From an uncultured Gammaproteobacteria bacterium (GTDB lineage Bacteria > Pseudomonadota > Gammaproteobacteria > Pseudomonadales > Ketobacteraceae), in contig CAJXXT010000001.1 of NCBI GenBank assembly GCA_913063495.1, positions 1-64,000 of the forward strand: a stretch of 64,000 nt of DNA, in the 5' to 3' direction. Of this stretch, positions 1 through 8,399 are shown piece by piece. Within the stretch, counting starts at the first letter, position 1. Every line of letters begins with the position of its first letter. The position numbers and the translations under genes were made by a program. Under the pieces are notes generated by a model that was not told the DNA's origin, ran no database searches, and saw nothing but the letters and a program-made list of their open reading frames with translations.

Positions 1-303
1 AACGTGCGTATTTTTGAATATCAGCCACGTTTTTTGCATATGAAAGTTGCTCTTATTGATAACTGGAGCAGTATTGGCTCATGTAACTTTGATCGCTGGA
101 ATTTACGTTGGAACCTTGAAGCCAACCAAGAAATCATTGACGCTGATTTTGCCAGAAAAGTCGAACACATGATGCTTGAAGATTTTACGCATTGCCAATG
201 TATTGATCGAAAAACCTGGCCCTCCCGATCGTGGTTCCAACAGTTTCGAGAACTATTTTGGTCAACCATCGGAAGGGTAATCTCCAAATTATTTTTCCAT
301 TAG
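1..303 (+). CDS. Phospholipase D / cardiolipin synthase-like protein, C-terminal part (5' cut by window)
   Basis: The reading frame is open to the left edge, so this is only the last 100 codons of a longer gene. The visible part has the second HKD catalytic motif of the phospholipase D superfamily (H-x-K-x4-D, read as HMKVALID) followed by GSCNFD, the usual G-S-x-N-F/x-D continuation. Family members transfer phosphatidyl groups, most often in cardiolipin synthesis at the inner membrane. The tail after the motif is basic and aromatic. The stop overlaps the 3' end of the convergent TPR gene by 15 bp. Family assignment is firm from the motif; the exact substrate cannot be told from a fragment. 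Confidence 0.8.
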   Translation, partial: NVRIFEYQPRFLHMKVALIDNWSSIGSCNFDRWNLRWNLEANQEIIDADFARKVEHMMLEDFTHCQCIDRKTWPSRSWFQQFRELFWSTIGRVISKLFFH

Positions 304-921
304 CCTAGCCTTAAGGCCGGCTATTTCTGCACGCCGCCCCTTATCTGCAACAGGGCGATCACTACGATCTGAGGCATTCTCCGCTATGTCTAAATAACCT
401 CTTGCCTCTTTTTTACGTCCTTGATTTATCAAAAAATCTGCATAAAAAAAGTTAGAATCGATCCCCTTAGGGTTTATTGCCAATCCTTTTTTAAGAAATT
501 CTTCAGCCTCACTATCATCACCAAAACTTAATGGCCAGCCAGGCACTTGATAATACAGAACACCTAAACTGGTATAGGCAGAGCCATTGAGTGCACCCGC
601 ATCAAGCTCCAACGCTGTCTCTAGATTTTCCTTGGCCTCTTTAATTACCGACAAAGCAGATAGCCCTCCAACTTCACCAGCATACGTGCTATTAATAATT
701 CCTCGCCAGATCCAGAGCTCAGCATTCTCAGGGTGTGCCTCCGTTAAGTGCTCTGCCTCTTCTCGCAATGATCCAAACATTCCCTCTCGCTCTTCACTTT
801 GTTGTTGATAACGAATGTCTGCCCACTGCCTATAAAGGGTTTGAACGTCCGCAGCCTGCGATACAGCCACAGTTGCACTTAGAATTACAAAAACACTTAC
901 CTTACATAGAATATTTAACAT
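289..921 (-). CDS. Secreted/periplasmic TPR-repeat protein
   Basis: A 210-residue protein of unknown specific function. It starts with a signal peptide (MLNILCK, hydrophobic stretch, cleavage probably after SQA-A) and continues with helical TPR-like repeats, for example about residues 60-105 (ENAELWIWRGI) and 115-175 (TSLGVLYY, then a KKGLAINP unit). An upstream in-frame alternative start at 945 exists, but the ATG at 921 has an AGAGGAAAGG ribosome-binding site a few bases before it and puts the signal peptide at the N terminus, so I chose it. It converges on the phospholipase D gene. TPR proteins usually act as scaffolds; the partner is unknown. Confidence 0.7.
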   Translation of the reverse strand: MLNILCKVSVFVILSATVAVSQAADVQTLYRQWADIRYQQQSEEREGMFGSLREEAEHLTEAHPENAELWIWRGIINSTYAGEVGGLSALSVIKEAKENLETALELDAGALNGSAYTSLGVLYYQVPGWPLSFGDDSEAEEFLKKGLAINPKGIDSNFFYADFLINQGRKKEARGYLDIAENASDRSDRPVADKGRRAEIAGLKARLMEK

Positions 922-979
922 GATACCTTTCCTCTCACTTATCAATATATGTGTTAACTGTCTTTCTGCTCAGTCATTT

Positions 980-1822
980 CTAACGGGGTATATTTTGTGA
1001 ACTTTTGAATTCGATGCTTGGTGCTGGTACAGATGCTAAATAGCGGCGAATGATCGGTAACTGTTTAATAATAGAATTCGCTACAACCCCTGGAAACAGC
1101 GCATTCATACGAACAAAAAACTTTTCTGGCCAACCAAGATAAACTCGTCGACGATCTTTTTGTACAGCCCGCAATATCTGCTCAGCAACCCATAGAGGGG
1201 AGTCTGTTTTAACCCCAAGAGCATCATTCATAGCCATCACTTGCTGACTGTTAATTGCCGTTTGTGTCGCTCGAGGTGCGATGTAACATACATCAACATT
1301 GGTATCCGCTAGTTCCCTTGAAAGTGCCTCATTAAAACCGCGTAAACCAAACTTTGAGGCGCAGTAAGAGGTAAATCCAGGGTAGCCTATAGACCCAAAA
1401 GTAGACCCGATATTAACAATCAGTCCACGCTCCGCCGCTTTCAAGTAAGGTAATAATTGTTTTGTTAATTTCATCGGAGATATAAGGTTAATGTGCAGCA
1501 ACCGTTCAATTGCATCATCTGACTGAACATTAAATGCTTCAAATTCACTAATACCTGCATTATTAATCAACAAATCTACGTGACCCAACATGTGTGCCAC
1601 CTGTTGCACATCGAAAATACCTTCTGAAGTCCCTAGGTCTGCAACAACAACATCACAAACGCCCCCCATTTCTCTAACAGCATGGGCAATCTGCGCCAAT
1701 TTCTGTTGATTTCGACCGATGATAACAAGGTGGGCCCCCTGCTCTGCTAGCGCTCCCACGATTGCCTCTCCAATACCACCAGATGCCCCTGTTAGCACCA
1801 CGCGTTTGCCTTTAAGCTGCAT
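980..1822 (-). CDS. Short-chain dehydrogenase/reductase (SDR)
   Basis: A 280-residue classical SDR. The cofactor motif TGASGGIG is at residues 11-18, NNAG at 87-90, and the catalytic Ser140, Tyr153 and Lys157 (YCASK) are in place, so it should be an active NAD(P)-dependent oxidoreductase. The frame extends upstream to 1924, but the ATG at 1822 places the Rossmann strand immediately after MQLKGK, as is normal. That start lies 11 bp inside the end of the preceding haem-oxygenase-like gene, which suggests translational coupling. It is the last gene of the hemolysin/AMP-ligase/TenA-like/SDR cluster and probably reduces or oxidises a product of that pathway. Substrate unknown. Confidence 0.85.
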   Translation of the reverse strand: MQLKGKRVVLTGASGGIGEAIVGALAEQGAHLVIIGRNQQKLAQIAHAVREMGGVCDVVVADLGTSEGIFDVQQVAHMLGHVDLLINNAGISEFEAFNVQSDDAIERLLHINLISPMKLTKQLLPYLKAAERGLIVNIGSTFGSIGYPGFTSYCASKFGLRGFNEALSRELADTNVDVCYIAPRATQTAINSQQVMAMNDALGVKTDSPLWVAEQILRAVQKDRRRVYLGWPEKFFVRMNALFPGVVANSIIKQLPIIRRYLASVPAPSIEFKSSQNIPR

Positions 1823-2480
1823 GTCGCATCTCCCGTAATGGCAGTGAACGAAATATATCGGCATATAAACGATAAAACATTTTGCTTCCATGAATAATCG
1901 CATCTTGATCTTGTTTGCTTTCAATTTTATTCATCAAGTTCTCGAAGAATTTAATGTGCTCTATATCCAGGCTGCCATGAGAAAACAAATAGCTGAATGC
2001 TTGGTTAGGCAGCCCTAATACTTGTTGAATTTTCTCTCCCGCCCCTGTTGCCGTTGTTACGCTAGTGCCCTCAAGGACATGTACCATGCCGAAGAAACTT
2101 ACCGGGTTCATACGAGCAATCGCGTCATAGGCATAAGACACCATTAATTCCGTCGATGGATCGGGTCTTTCTGCTCTCACCACTTCTTTATCGGCACCAC
2201 ACGCGGCAATATCATTTAATATCCATTCTTGGTGCCCCGTTTCCTCTTCAATGTATTCACCAACGGCAACACGTAACCATTCATGACTTTCTGCTAATCT
2301 AGCACCACATGCCATAAGCAAAGGAACGGTATGTTTTACGTGATGGTAAGCTTGTCCTAAAAAAGCAATATACTGATCCAATGTTATATCTCCACTCATT
2401 GCATCCTTGATAATGGGTGTTGAAAGTAACGCTGTACGTTCTTGTTCTGTTTCTGTTTGTAATCGATCAAAAAAATTCAT
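1812..2480 (-). CDS. Haem-oxygenase-like / TenA-fold iron-containing redox enzyme
   Basis: A 222-residue all-helical protein of the TenA/PqqC/haem-oxygenase-like superfamily. Potential metal ligands stand in the spacing of haem-oxygenase-like diiron oxidases (HDO): E80-T-G-H83 (ExxH), E137 in HVLEGTS, and D172-x2-H175 (DIEHIKFF). UndA-type enzymes have a comparable ExxH...E...H pattern. His46, His47 and His50 lie in an earlier helix. A GGAGAA ribosome-binding site sits 7 bp before the ATG. The gene is between an acyl-AMP ligase and an SDR, so an oxidative or decarboxylating step on an activated acid is a reasonable inference. Classic thiamine-salvage TenA is less likely because no thi genes are nearby. 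Confidence 0.75.
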   Translation of the reverse strand: MNFFDRLQTETEQERTALLSTPIIKDAMSGDITLDQYIAFLGQAYHHVKHTVPLLMACGARLAESHEWLRVAVGEYIEEETGHQEWILNDIAACGADKEVVRAERPDPSTELMVSYAYDAIARMNPVSFFGMVHVLEGTSVTTATGAGEKIQQVLGLPNQAFSYLFSHGSLDIEHIKFFENLMNKIESKQDQDAIIHGSKMFYRLYADIFRSLPLREMRHAA

Positions 2481-2561
2481 GTTATTTCTCCAATAATAAT
2501 GTTTTTAGTAACTATATTTCTATTAGCCATACTTTTAGTGTCCATTTTCATAACTATATTT

Positions 2562-4163
2562 CTACGCTGCCTCTGTGTTCTGTAATAGCCCTTTATGAGT
2601 CAACTGGTATTCCGTTGAATAAACCTGAGATATCTCTCCGTGATAGGTGTCGATAATCACTTGTCTTTTCAAGCGTCCATTGCCCGTTAATAAACCGTTA
2701 ACGGGGGTAAATGGTTGTACCGATGGAATTACGTATTTAATTTGGGCGTAATCCGGTAATGATTGATTAACCATTTGAACAACATCATCCATTTGATCTA
2801 GCGTTACGTTTTGCATCGCCGCTGTGACAATTGCCACGTTAAACGCTTGACCATCACCCACAACAATCACTTGGCCAATAATTGGATTGGCACTTAGTTT
2901 TGCCTCTACCCACTCAGGCGATATATTCCTTCCAAAAGAAGAGATAATGAGATTTTTCTTTCGCCCGCTAATCACGAGAAAACCTTCGTCATCAAAATAT
3001 CCCAAGTCACCTGTCGCCACAGACAGCGGCACCGGTGGCGCCGGTTCTATTTGCATTTCATTTAGGTAACCCGAATATGCATTACCTGAAACCATTACCT
3101 CGCCATCTTCGGAAATAGATACATTGACATGCCCAAGCGGCTTGCCCACGGTTCCAGATTTGCTTGCGGAAGGTCGATTTAGCGCGACAACAGAGCCACA
3201 CTCTGACAACCCATAACCTTCATACACAGGAAGCCCAATAGCCGTTGCTTTCTCCAACAATTCTGGCGATACCTTCCCTCCTCCTACGGCAACAAAGCGC
3301 AATGCTTTTAGCACTACCCCATGATGGGTCATTAGAAAAACAAGTGCTTTTAGCAATTCCGGCGTCAAAATCAGGCTTTCTGTGCGACTTTCAACAAGCG
3401 CTTCTGCCCATGTATGAATATCCAAACCACTAGAGCCACCAATACCTAACTCAGCCTGAGTTTTGAGAATAACCGTGCCACCTTTTAACAGTGGTAAATA
3501 TACGCCCGCCAAATTTTCTAATAATGTTGCTAATGGCAACGTACACAAATGTGTTATGCCACCCGGTTGTTCCACCGCATCTGACAACGCTTGTAATGTT
3601 TCATCAATAACACTCGAAACCAGACATACGCCTTTAGGTTGGCCAGTAGACCCCGAAGTATAAGTAATTTTTGACGGCACTAGTGATACTGGCATTGACA
3701 ATATTGAACACTCCGTCAACATCATTATATAAAACGAAAAATCCAATGAAGTGGAGCCCATTAGTACGTCAGTAGAGTCTACAGAAATAAGCGTATCCAA
3801 AAGCAAAGCATGACTACTTAATACTGCTTGCACTCCACTCTGATTCACTAAGTGTTGCTGTTGCTCCTTAGAAAAAAATAAAGGCACAGGCACCACCGTT
3901 GCGCCGATCATTTGCCCCGCCAAATCTGCAATCACCCACGCCGGTGAATTATCTTCCAATATCGCAAAACGGCTAATACCTAATTCGCGTAATTGCTTCG
4001 CTAGCTGTTCAATCTGTTGAAGTAACTCTGAATAACTTAACACCAACGAAGAAGTTTGGATTGCCACCTTATTAGGATGTTTATTAATGTGGCGTTGCAA
4101 TGCTCGAATAAGGAGGGTTGTTGGTGACATGTCAGGTAATCCAACTTGCTTCAAATTTATCAT
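2562..4163 (-). CDS. AMP-dependent synthetase/ligase (acyl-adenylate-forming)
   Basis: A 533-residue ANL-superfamily enzyme. It carries the P-loop TSGSTGQPKG near residue 170, GYGLSE near 314, the hinge region GDLGYFDDEGF...SGRKKN near 385-402, and a C-terminal NGRLKR segment near 494 with the candidate adenylation lysine. These enzymes activate a carboxylic acid as acyl-AMP and pass it to CoA or another acceptor. The start is one base after the stop of the hemolysin gene, so the two are co-translated. At about 530 residues it is close to medium/long-chain acyl-CoA ligase size. The preferred acid cannot be read from sequence. Confidence 0.88.
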   Translation of the reverse strand: MINLKQVGLPDMSPTTLLIRALQRHINKHPNKVAIQTSSLVLSYSELLQQIEQLAKQLRELGISRFAILEDNSPAWVIADLAGQMIGATVVPVPLFFSKEQQQHLVNQSGVQAVLSSHALLLDTLISVDSTDVLMGSTSLDFSFYIMMLTECSILSMPVSLVPSKITYTSGSTGQPKGVCLVSSVIDETLQALSDAVEQPGGITHLCTLPLATLLENLAGVYLPLLKGGTVILKTQAELGIGGSSGLDIHTWAEALVESRTESLILTPELLKALVFLMTHHGVVLKALRFVAVGGGKVSPELLEKATAIGLPVYEGYGLSECGSVVALNRPSASKSGTVGKPLGHVNVSISEDGEVMVSGNAYSGYLNEMQIEPAPPVPLSVATGDLGYFDDEGFLVISGRKKNLIISSFGRNISPEWVEAKLSANPIIGQVIVVGDGQAFNVAIVTAAMQNVTLDQMDDVVQMVNQSLPDYAQIKYVIPSVQPFTPVNGLLTGNGRLKRQVIIDTYHGEISQVYSTEYQLTHKGLLQNTEAA

Positions 4164-4164
4164 A

Positions 4165-4851
4165 TTAAAACCCCTCTCTATGAGGGACAGGGGCTCTATC
4201 CAACAATTTTCTTAACACTGGATTGGCCAACAACTGTTGCAAGCCATAACCTATATTGCCTGCAACAACGATCGGCTTATGTTCGTAGTAACTACCCCAA
4301 TCTTCCATTCCATTTTCTAAATCACCCTCGCGGGCATCACCAAGAAACACCAGTTCCAGCCCCAATTTTTTAAACGTATTAAGCAATAGGGGGGTTGATG
4401 TAAAAACAACCCAAGAGAAGGATCCCTCATGAAAATATCGACACAACGATAAAATCAAACGTCTAAAACTACCTGGAGAAGTCGAAGCAAGATTACCTAC
4501 CTCTACAACTGATGCTCGATCGATGGGTTCATCAACATTCCGGCAATGTGCAATTACTTGTTCTACGGGAGCAGGTAAATATTGCTCCAAATACAAGGGG
4601 GCCTCATCGGCAACGTGATAACCAACCACTGACTTAAGAGTGCCCTGGTCATAAGATAAAATATGGCGTCCCAGGAAGTACCCAACCGCCGCCCCATACT
4701 CTGAGCTAAACCGTTTAGCAATAAATTGCTCGGCCTCTGGACGTAAAATACTTGTCTCATCAATATCAACTAACCCGTTACTTATTGATTGAGGAGCAAA
4801 CTGAAACGTCTCGCTTGAAGATCGGTGTAACTGAACTTTTGAAAACATCAT
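4165..4851 (-). CDS. Thermostable hemolysin family protein (GNAT-like fold)
   Basis: A 228-residue protein resembling the thermostable hemolysin (delta-VPH) family of Vibrio and other marine gammaproteobacteria. Recognisable features are the LYLEQYL segment and the VVEVGNLAS strand followed by a GNAT-like core. Despite the family name, the fold resembles acyl-CoA N-acyltransferases or autoinducer synthases, so an acyltransferase role is at least as plausible as haemolysis. I chose the ATG at 4851 over a TTG at 4857 because GAGAGG lies 6 bp before it. It is the first gene of a four-gene minus-strand cluster (hemolysin, AMP ligase, TenA-like, SDR), an association I recall from other marine genomes. 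Confidence 0.75.
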   Translation of the reverse strand: MMFSKVQLHRSSSETFQFAPQSISNGLVDIDETSILRPEAEQFIAKRFSSEYGAAVGYFLGRHILSYDQGTLKSVVGYHVADEAPLYLEQYLPAPVEQVIAHCRNVDEPIDRASVVEVGNLASTSPGSFRRLILSLCRYFHEGSFSWVVFTSTPLLLNTFKKLGLELVFLGDAREGDLENGMEDWGSYYEHKPIVVAGNIGYGLQQLLANPVLRKLLDRAPVPHREGF

Positions 4852-5072
4852 GAACAACCTCTCGATAACTTGATATCCATCGTAATATTGAATTCTTAAG
4901 AGAGGATTAAGATATATATGAAAAAGGCAGGTTTTTGCGGGATGTTCTTAAGGTAGGGTTCTTCGATACATCACCCTATTTTCGGTAAAACGGCGATGTC
5001 CAATATTATTTTCTGTCATTTGCTAGGGTTTGCACTAACCTCAAGTATAAGGGCAGTAAAAAGAGATGTAGT

Positions 5073-5615
5073 ATGGGAATTTTTGCGCAAGATCTCAAAG
5101 AAGCAGTTATTCACCCAACGTTAACACAGCTAAACCAGTGGACACCCGCAACCGAAGCATTACTACTCGGCACTGCATTGGTCATGTCCAATCTAGGCGA
5201 CAGACTTTACTCAGATCATCAAGAGCGGCGCTTTGGACTGTACTTGCTTGATAAAACAAGTCACCGAGAAGTCTGGGACAAACACCTTGCATTTGATAGC
5301 GACCTTGCCAGCACTATACGAGGCTTTGCGTCACAACGCGCCTTTCTAGTAAACCCTGAACAAGAATTAGTAACCAACTTGTCCTATGCTACCGCAATGG
5401 CTTGGGCAACGTATGATTGCAAACTTAGTCATTCTGGGCCCGATGCATTTCCTGATGACCCGTGCAACCTTCATGCTCTTGCTATCTGTTGGTTTGAAAA
5501 CTACCCACACAACGGTCTATCAAACTTAACAAAAGATGAAGCCATAGCAACATTCATAGCGGGCATGCACAATATAATACAAGCACCCCGAGGCAAACCT
5601 CAGCTCGTCGCTTAA
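5073..5615 (+). CDS. Degenerate phage lysozyme-like (transglycosylase-type) protein, catalytic Glu apparently lost
   Basis: A 180-residue cytosolic protein without signal peptide. Its architecture recalls a family of phage/prophage proteins whose consensus, from memory, runs 'ALLLGTAAxESxLG...GGPALGxYQMEPxTHxDIW' and later 'NLxYATAMARxxY'. Here the matching segments are ALLLGTALVMSNLG (residues 30-43), FGLYLLDKTSHREVWDKHL (about 54-72) and NLSYATAMAWATY (about 102-114). The E-S of the family motif is replaced by M-S, so if the homology is right the catalytic acid is missing. It stands alone, divergent from the hemolysin cluster and convergent with a GGDEF gene. The family link is from memory and unverified; otherwise it is a hypothetical protein. 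Confidence 0.6.
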   Translation: MGIFAQDLKEAVIHPTLTQLNQWTPATEALLLGTALVMSNLGDRLYSDHQERRFGLYLLDKTSHREVWDKHLAFDSDLASTIRGFASQRAFLVNPEQELVTNLSYATAMAWATYDCKLSHSGPDAFPDDPCNLHALAICWFENYPHNGLSNLTKDEAIATFIAGMHNIIQAPRGKPQLVA

Positions 5616-5628
5616 TCACTAAAAACGC

Positions 5629-6879
5629 TTAACTGGCTAACAACGCCTCCACATCAGCATCCTGCTCATTGTCCGCAAAAAACATCGGCTCAACATCCCG
5701 CATCACCCGAACAATCGCATCTCGAGAATCCCCTTCTGCATCGGGTACAAGCACGTTCGTTGCAACACTGATCCGTATACCAGCATCACTGATCTCATCT
5801 TCTTGTAATACTGAAATGGATAACAACCCTTTTCTTAATCGCTTCATTCGTCGAGTAATCTCGGAATTTGAGGCATTTGATAACAACACACAAAAACGCC
5901 CACCAGAAATGCGTGCCGCAACATCGTCAGATTCAAACAATATCTTTTTGATCTGACGAGCGACTGACTTTAATAAGTCATCTCCCACATCCGAGCCTCG
6001 CATCTGATTGAGTTTTTTAAGAGACTCAATACTTATTGCGACCAATGCAGACTCCTTACGGTTGTGAAACGCCCTATTCCATTTATCCAATACCGCATTT
6101 TCGAATGTTCGCCGATTCAGTAAGTGAGTAACGGGGTCTTCTGACAACCGCTCTTTCAACTGAGCATTGTGCAATTTCAACTGATCCCGTTCCATACTGA
6201 TCAACATCGACTGTAAATGACTCTCTCTCGCACTTCGCTCCATTCGGTAACAAATAACCAAGGATAATGCAGCACCCGCCACAAGAAAAAAAGCCAGAAA
6301 AAACCATTCAGCTACTGGTGTGCCATCATAATAAATTGCTGCATTTGATACCCCAAGAATCACCAATGCTCCAAAAAATGCGCTCACAAAGGGCATTCGA
6401 ATTAAAGCAAAAACAAAAATCTGAACAAAGATAATGGCGGTATAAAATATATGTTTAAACGGGGCAGGATAAGAGATGCAAAACGACAAAATAACAAGCG
6501 TTGCAACAAGTGCATTTAAGTTAACAAGAAGGTGCTGATAAATGAGCCGTTTAGAACGTGCAACATAAACATAAGTCGCAATCAACATTCCAATCGAACC
6601 TAATCGGCCTAACTCAACGAAGGGGTGAACGGATAGCCCCGACAACCACTGAATGACATGAGCTCCACCAAATAACGCTGCAGCAAATAACGTTGCAACC
6701 CGAATCGCATCCCGATACCAAAGTCCATAAGACTGTTGAAACGCATATTCCATCAATTGAGAAAAACGTAAGTTGAACGGCGATGCTTTACGTAACGATG
6801 CCAACTCATCAACGACTTGATAGTATTTTCTGTTTTCCACTGCCAATCTCTTTATATCGACGATAGGAGGAAATGACAT
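5629..6879 (-). CDS. Membrane GGDEF-domain protein with degenerate active site
   Basis: A 416-residue protein. The N-terminal half has about six transmembrane helices between residues 56 and 215, followed by a short coiled linker (KLHNAQLKERL) and a GGDEF fold from about 245. The domain opens with the usual DPVTHLLNRRTFE, but the signature loop reads SGGRF near residue 325 instead of GG(D/E)EF, so the acidic catalytic residue is gone. It is therefore unlikely to make c-di-GMP and may bind GTP or act as a receptor. A second GGDEF protein with an intact site lies immediately upstream on the same strand, 91 bp away, so the two may function as a pair. Confidence 0.85.
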   Translation of the reverse strand: MSFPPIVDIKRLAVENRKYYQVVDELASLRKASPFNLRFSQLMEYAFQQSYGLWYRDAIRVATLFAAALFGGAHVIQWLSGLSVHPFVELGRLGSIGMLIATYVYVARSKRLIYQHLLVNLNALVATLVILSFCISYPAPFKHIFYTAIIFVQIFVFALIRMPFVSAFFGALVILGVSNAAIYYDGTPVAEWFFLAFFLVAGAALSLVICYRMERSARESHLQSMLISMERDQLKLHNAQLKERLSEDPVTHLLNRRTFENAVLDKWNRAFHNRKESALVAISIESLKKLNQMRGSDVGDDLLKSVARQIKKILFESDDVAARISGGRFCVLLSNASNSEITRRMKRLRKGLLSISVLQEDEISDAGIRISVATNVLVPDAEGDSRDAIVRVMRDVEPMFFADNEQDADVEALLAS

Positions 6880-6970
6880 ACATCATTGCCCTTAGAGACC
6901 AGCGTTTATACCAGCATCACAAAAGTATTTCTATCATTTGTTGGTAACAGTTGGTTATCATCAAATTTCA

Positions 6971-8209
6971 CTAATCAAGCAAGGACTCTTGATGTGGCAC
7001 AATCACCCTAGCAGTGCGATTTCTGCCTTGGGTTTTTGCTAAGTATAAAGCCTCATCAGCCATTGCAATCAAATCTCTTTTTGAGAAACCAACAGTAGGT
7101 ACAATCGCGGCAGCCCCAACACTCACCGTTACCTCGTCAGCCACACTGGAGTTAGGGTGAGCTATTTTTAACCCCTGAATCGCATCACATACTGCTTGAG
7201 CTAATTGCTCTGCCTCGCCGATATTAAGCGCGGGTAATATTATCGCAAATTCTTCTCCGCCATATCGTGCGACAAGGTCACCAGGGCGACGCACTAACTC
7301 CTCCAACCCCGTTGCGACTTGCTGTATACAGTGGTCGCCTTCCAAATGCCCCAAACTGTCGTTAAAAGCTTTAAAATAATCGATATCTACCATCAACATC
7401 GCAATACTGTAACTTCTACGCCTAGCTCTACGCCATTCTTCATCTAGCACTTGATCGAAGTAGCGTCTGTTTGCAATATTGGTTAAGGCGTCATTGTCCG
7501 CAAGTGTCTTTAACTTTTCATTGGCTTTACGCAACTCATGATTTTTACGTTGTATCAGAATTTTTTGCAAAAATTCCCGCCGAATCATCTTCTCATAGGT
7601 AAACACGGAAAGAAGGCACAACAACACGGCGACAACATTCAATAAGAGATAATACATGACCAAAGGGTTTAACTGCGCCATTGGCAGCAAAACAATACTA
7701 GCGAACAGCATGTACAAACTTGAAGTAAACGCCGCGTAATTAAATTGAATACGAGTCGCTGTTAAGCCCCCCATAATCATCGCCAACAAACTGCTTAGAT
7801 ATAAGTGCACTGCCTCCCCATCAACAAGGTTTACCATCAGTAAAGTCGTAATCACAAGGGTGAAGATACCTGCAACAATAAATATCTGTAAAAAACGCTC
7901 AACCCAACTAGCTCTAGAAAAAAACAATAATAAGGCCAGTATCGGAGTTCCTACAAAGTAACGAATAGCCCAAACAGGAGAAACACTATCCCCCAGTAAA
8001 TACCAATCGCACGCTCCATATAAAACATAACTCACTAACAATACGAACAACAAGGCACGCACATAACGGCGATCCCTACGCGCATAAATACGTCGGTACC
8101 GCACCTCTAGTGCATCGTTAAAACGCAAATGAAACGAATTAGCAAAAAAACCATTCCCTCCATCTAGATGCAATAAGTCCGTTATGTCCCGTTCTTGTTC
8201 CTCTATCAT
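6971..8209 (-). CDS. Membrane diguanylate cyclase (GGEEF, intact I-site)
   Basis: A 412-residue inner-membrane protein with about six transmembrane helices (residues 50-215), a short helical linker (EFLQKILIQRKNHELRKANE) and a complete GGDEF domain. It has DNDALTNIANRRYFD, DIDYFKAFND, and GGEEF near residue 317. The inhibitory site R-P-G-D lies five residues before GGEEF, which predicts product-inhibited synthesis of c-di-GMP from two GTP. The first start codon in frame is a TTG at 8212; I prefer the ATG at 8209. The ribosome-binding site is weak. It probably regulates biofilm or motility; the signal sensed by its membrane domain is unknown. Confidence 0.88.
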   Translation of the reverse strand: MIEEQERDITDLLHLDGGNGFFANSFHLRFNDALEVRYRRIYARRDRRYVRALLFVLLVSYVLYGACDWYLLGDSVSPVWAIRYFVGTPILALLLFFSRASWVERFLQIFIVAGIFTLVITTLLMVNLVDGEAVHLYLSSLLAMIMGGLTATRIQFNYAAFTSSLYMLFASIVLLPMAQLNPLVMYYLLLNVVAVLLCLLSVFTYEKMIRREFLQKILIQRKNHELRKANEKLKTLADNDALTNIANRRYFDQVLDEEWRRARRRSYSIAMLMVDIDYFKAFNDSLGHLEGDHCIQQVATGLEELVRRPGDLVARYGGEEFAIILPALNIGEAEQLAQAVCDAIQGLKIAHPNSSVADEVTVSVGAAAIVPTVGFSKRDLIAMADEALYLAKTQGRNRTARVIVPHQESLLD

Positions 8210-8334
8210 CAAGGTCGCTAAGATTTACCCAATTGTTGTAATATAAACATACCTATAGGAACTATAGTCAAACAAGGTGAACTCATACAGTACATTTAGG
8301 TGTATAACAAAAACTGAGGTACTCAAGGCAGACC

Positions 8335-8351
8335 CCCATGCGAGGCATGGG
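8335..8351. repeat. Perfect short inverted repeat between cnoX-like and GGDEF genes
   Basis: CCCATGC-GAG-GCATGGG forms a 7-bp stem with a 3-nt loop. No T tract follows on either strand, so it is not a good intrinsic terminator. It may be an RNA hairpin or a protein site in the 187-bp gap, which otherwise shows nothing I recognise. Confidence 0.5.
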
Positions 8352-8399
8352 AGCGAAAATCTTATGTAATCATCCAATGCTGACGTCTAATGCAACCAT

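Noticed and set aside
8335..8351. Intrinsic terminator of the cnoX-like gene
   Set aside because: The hairpin is perfect, but no T tract follows in either direction.
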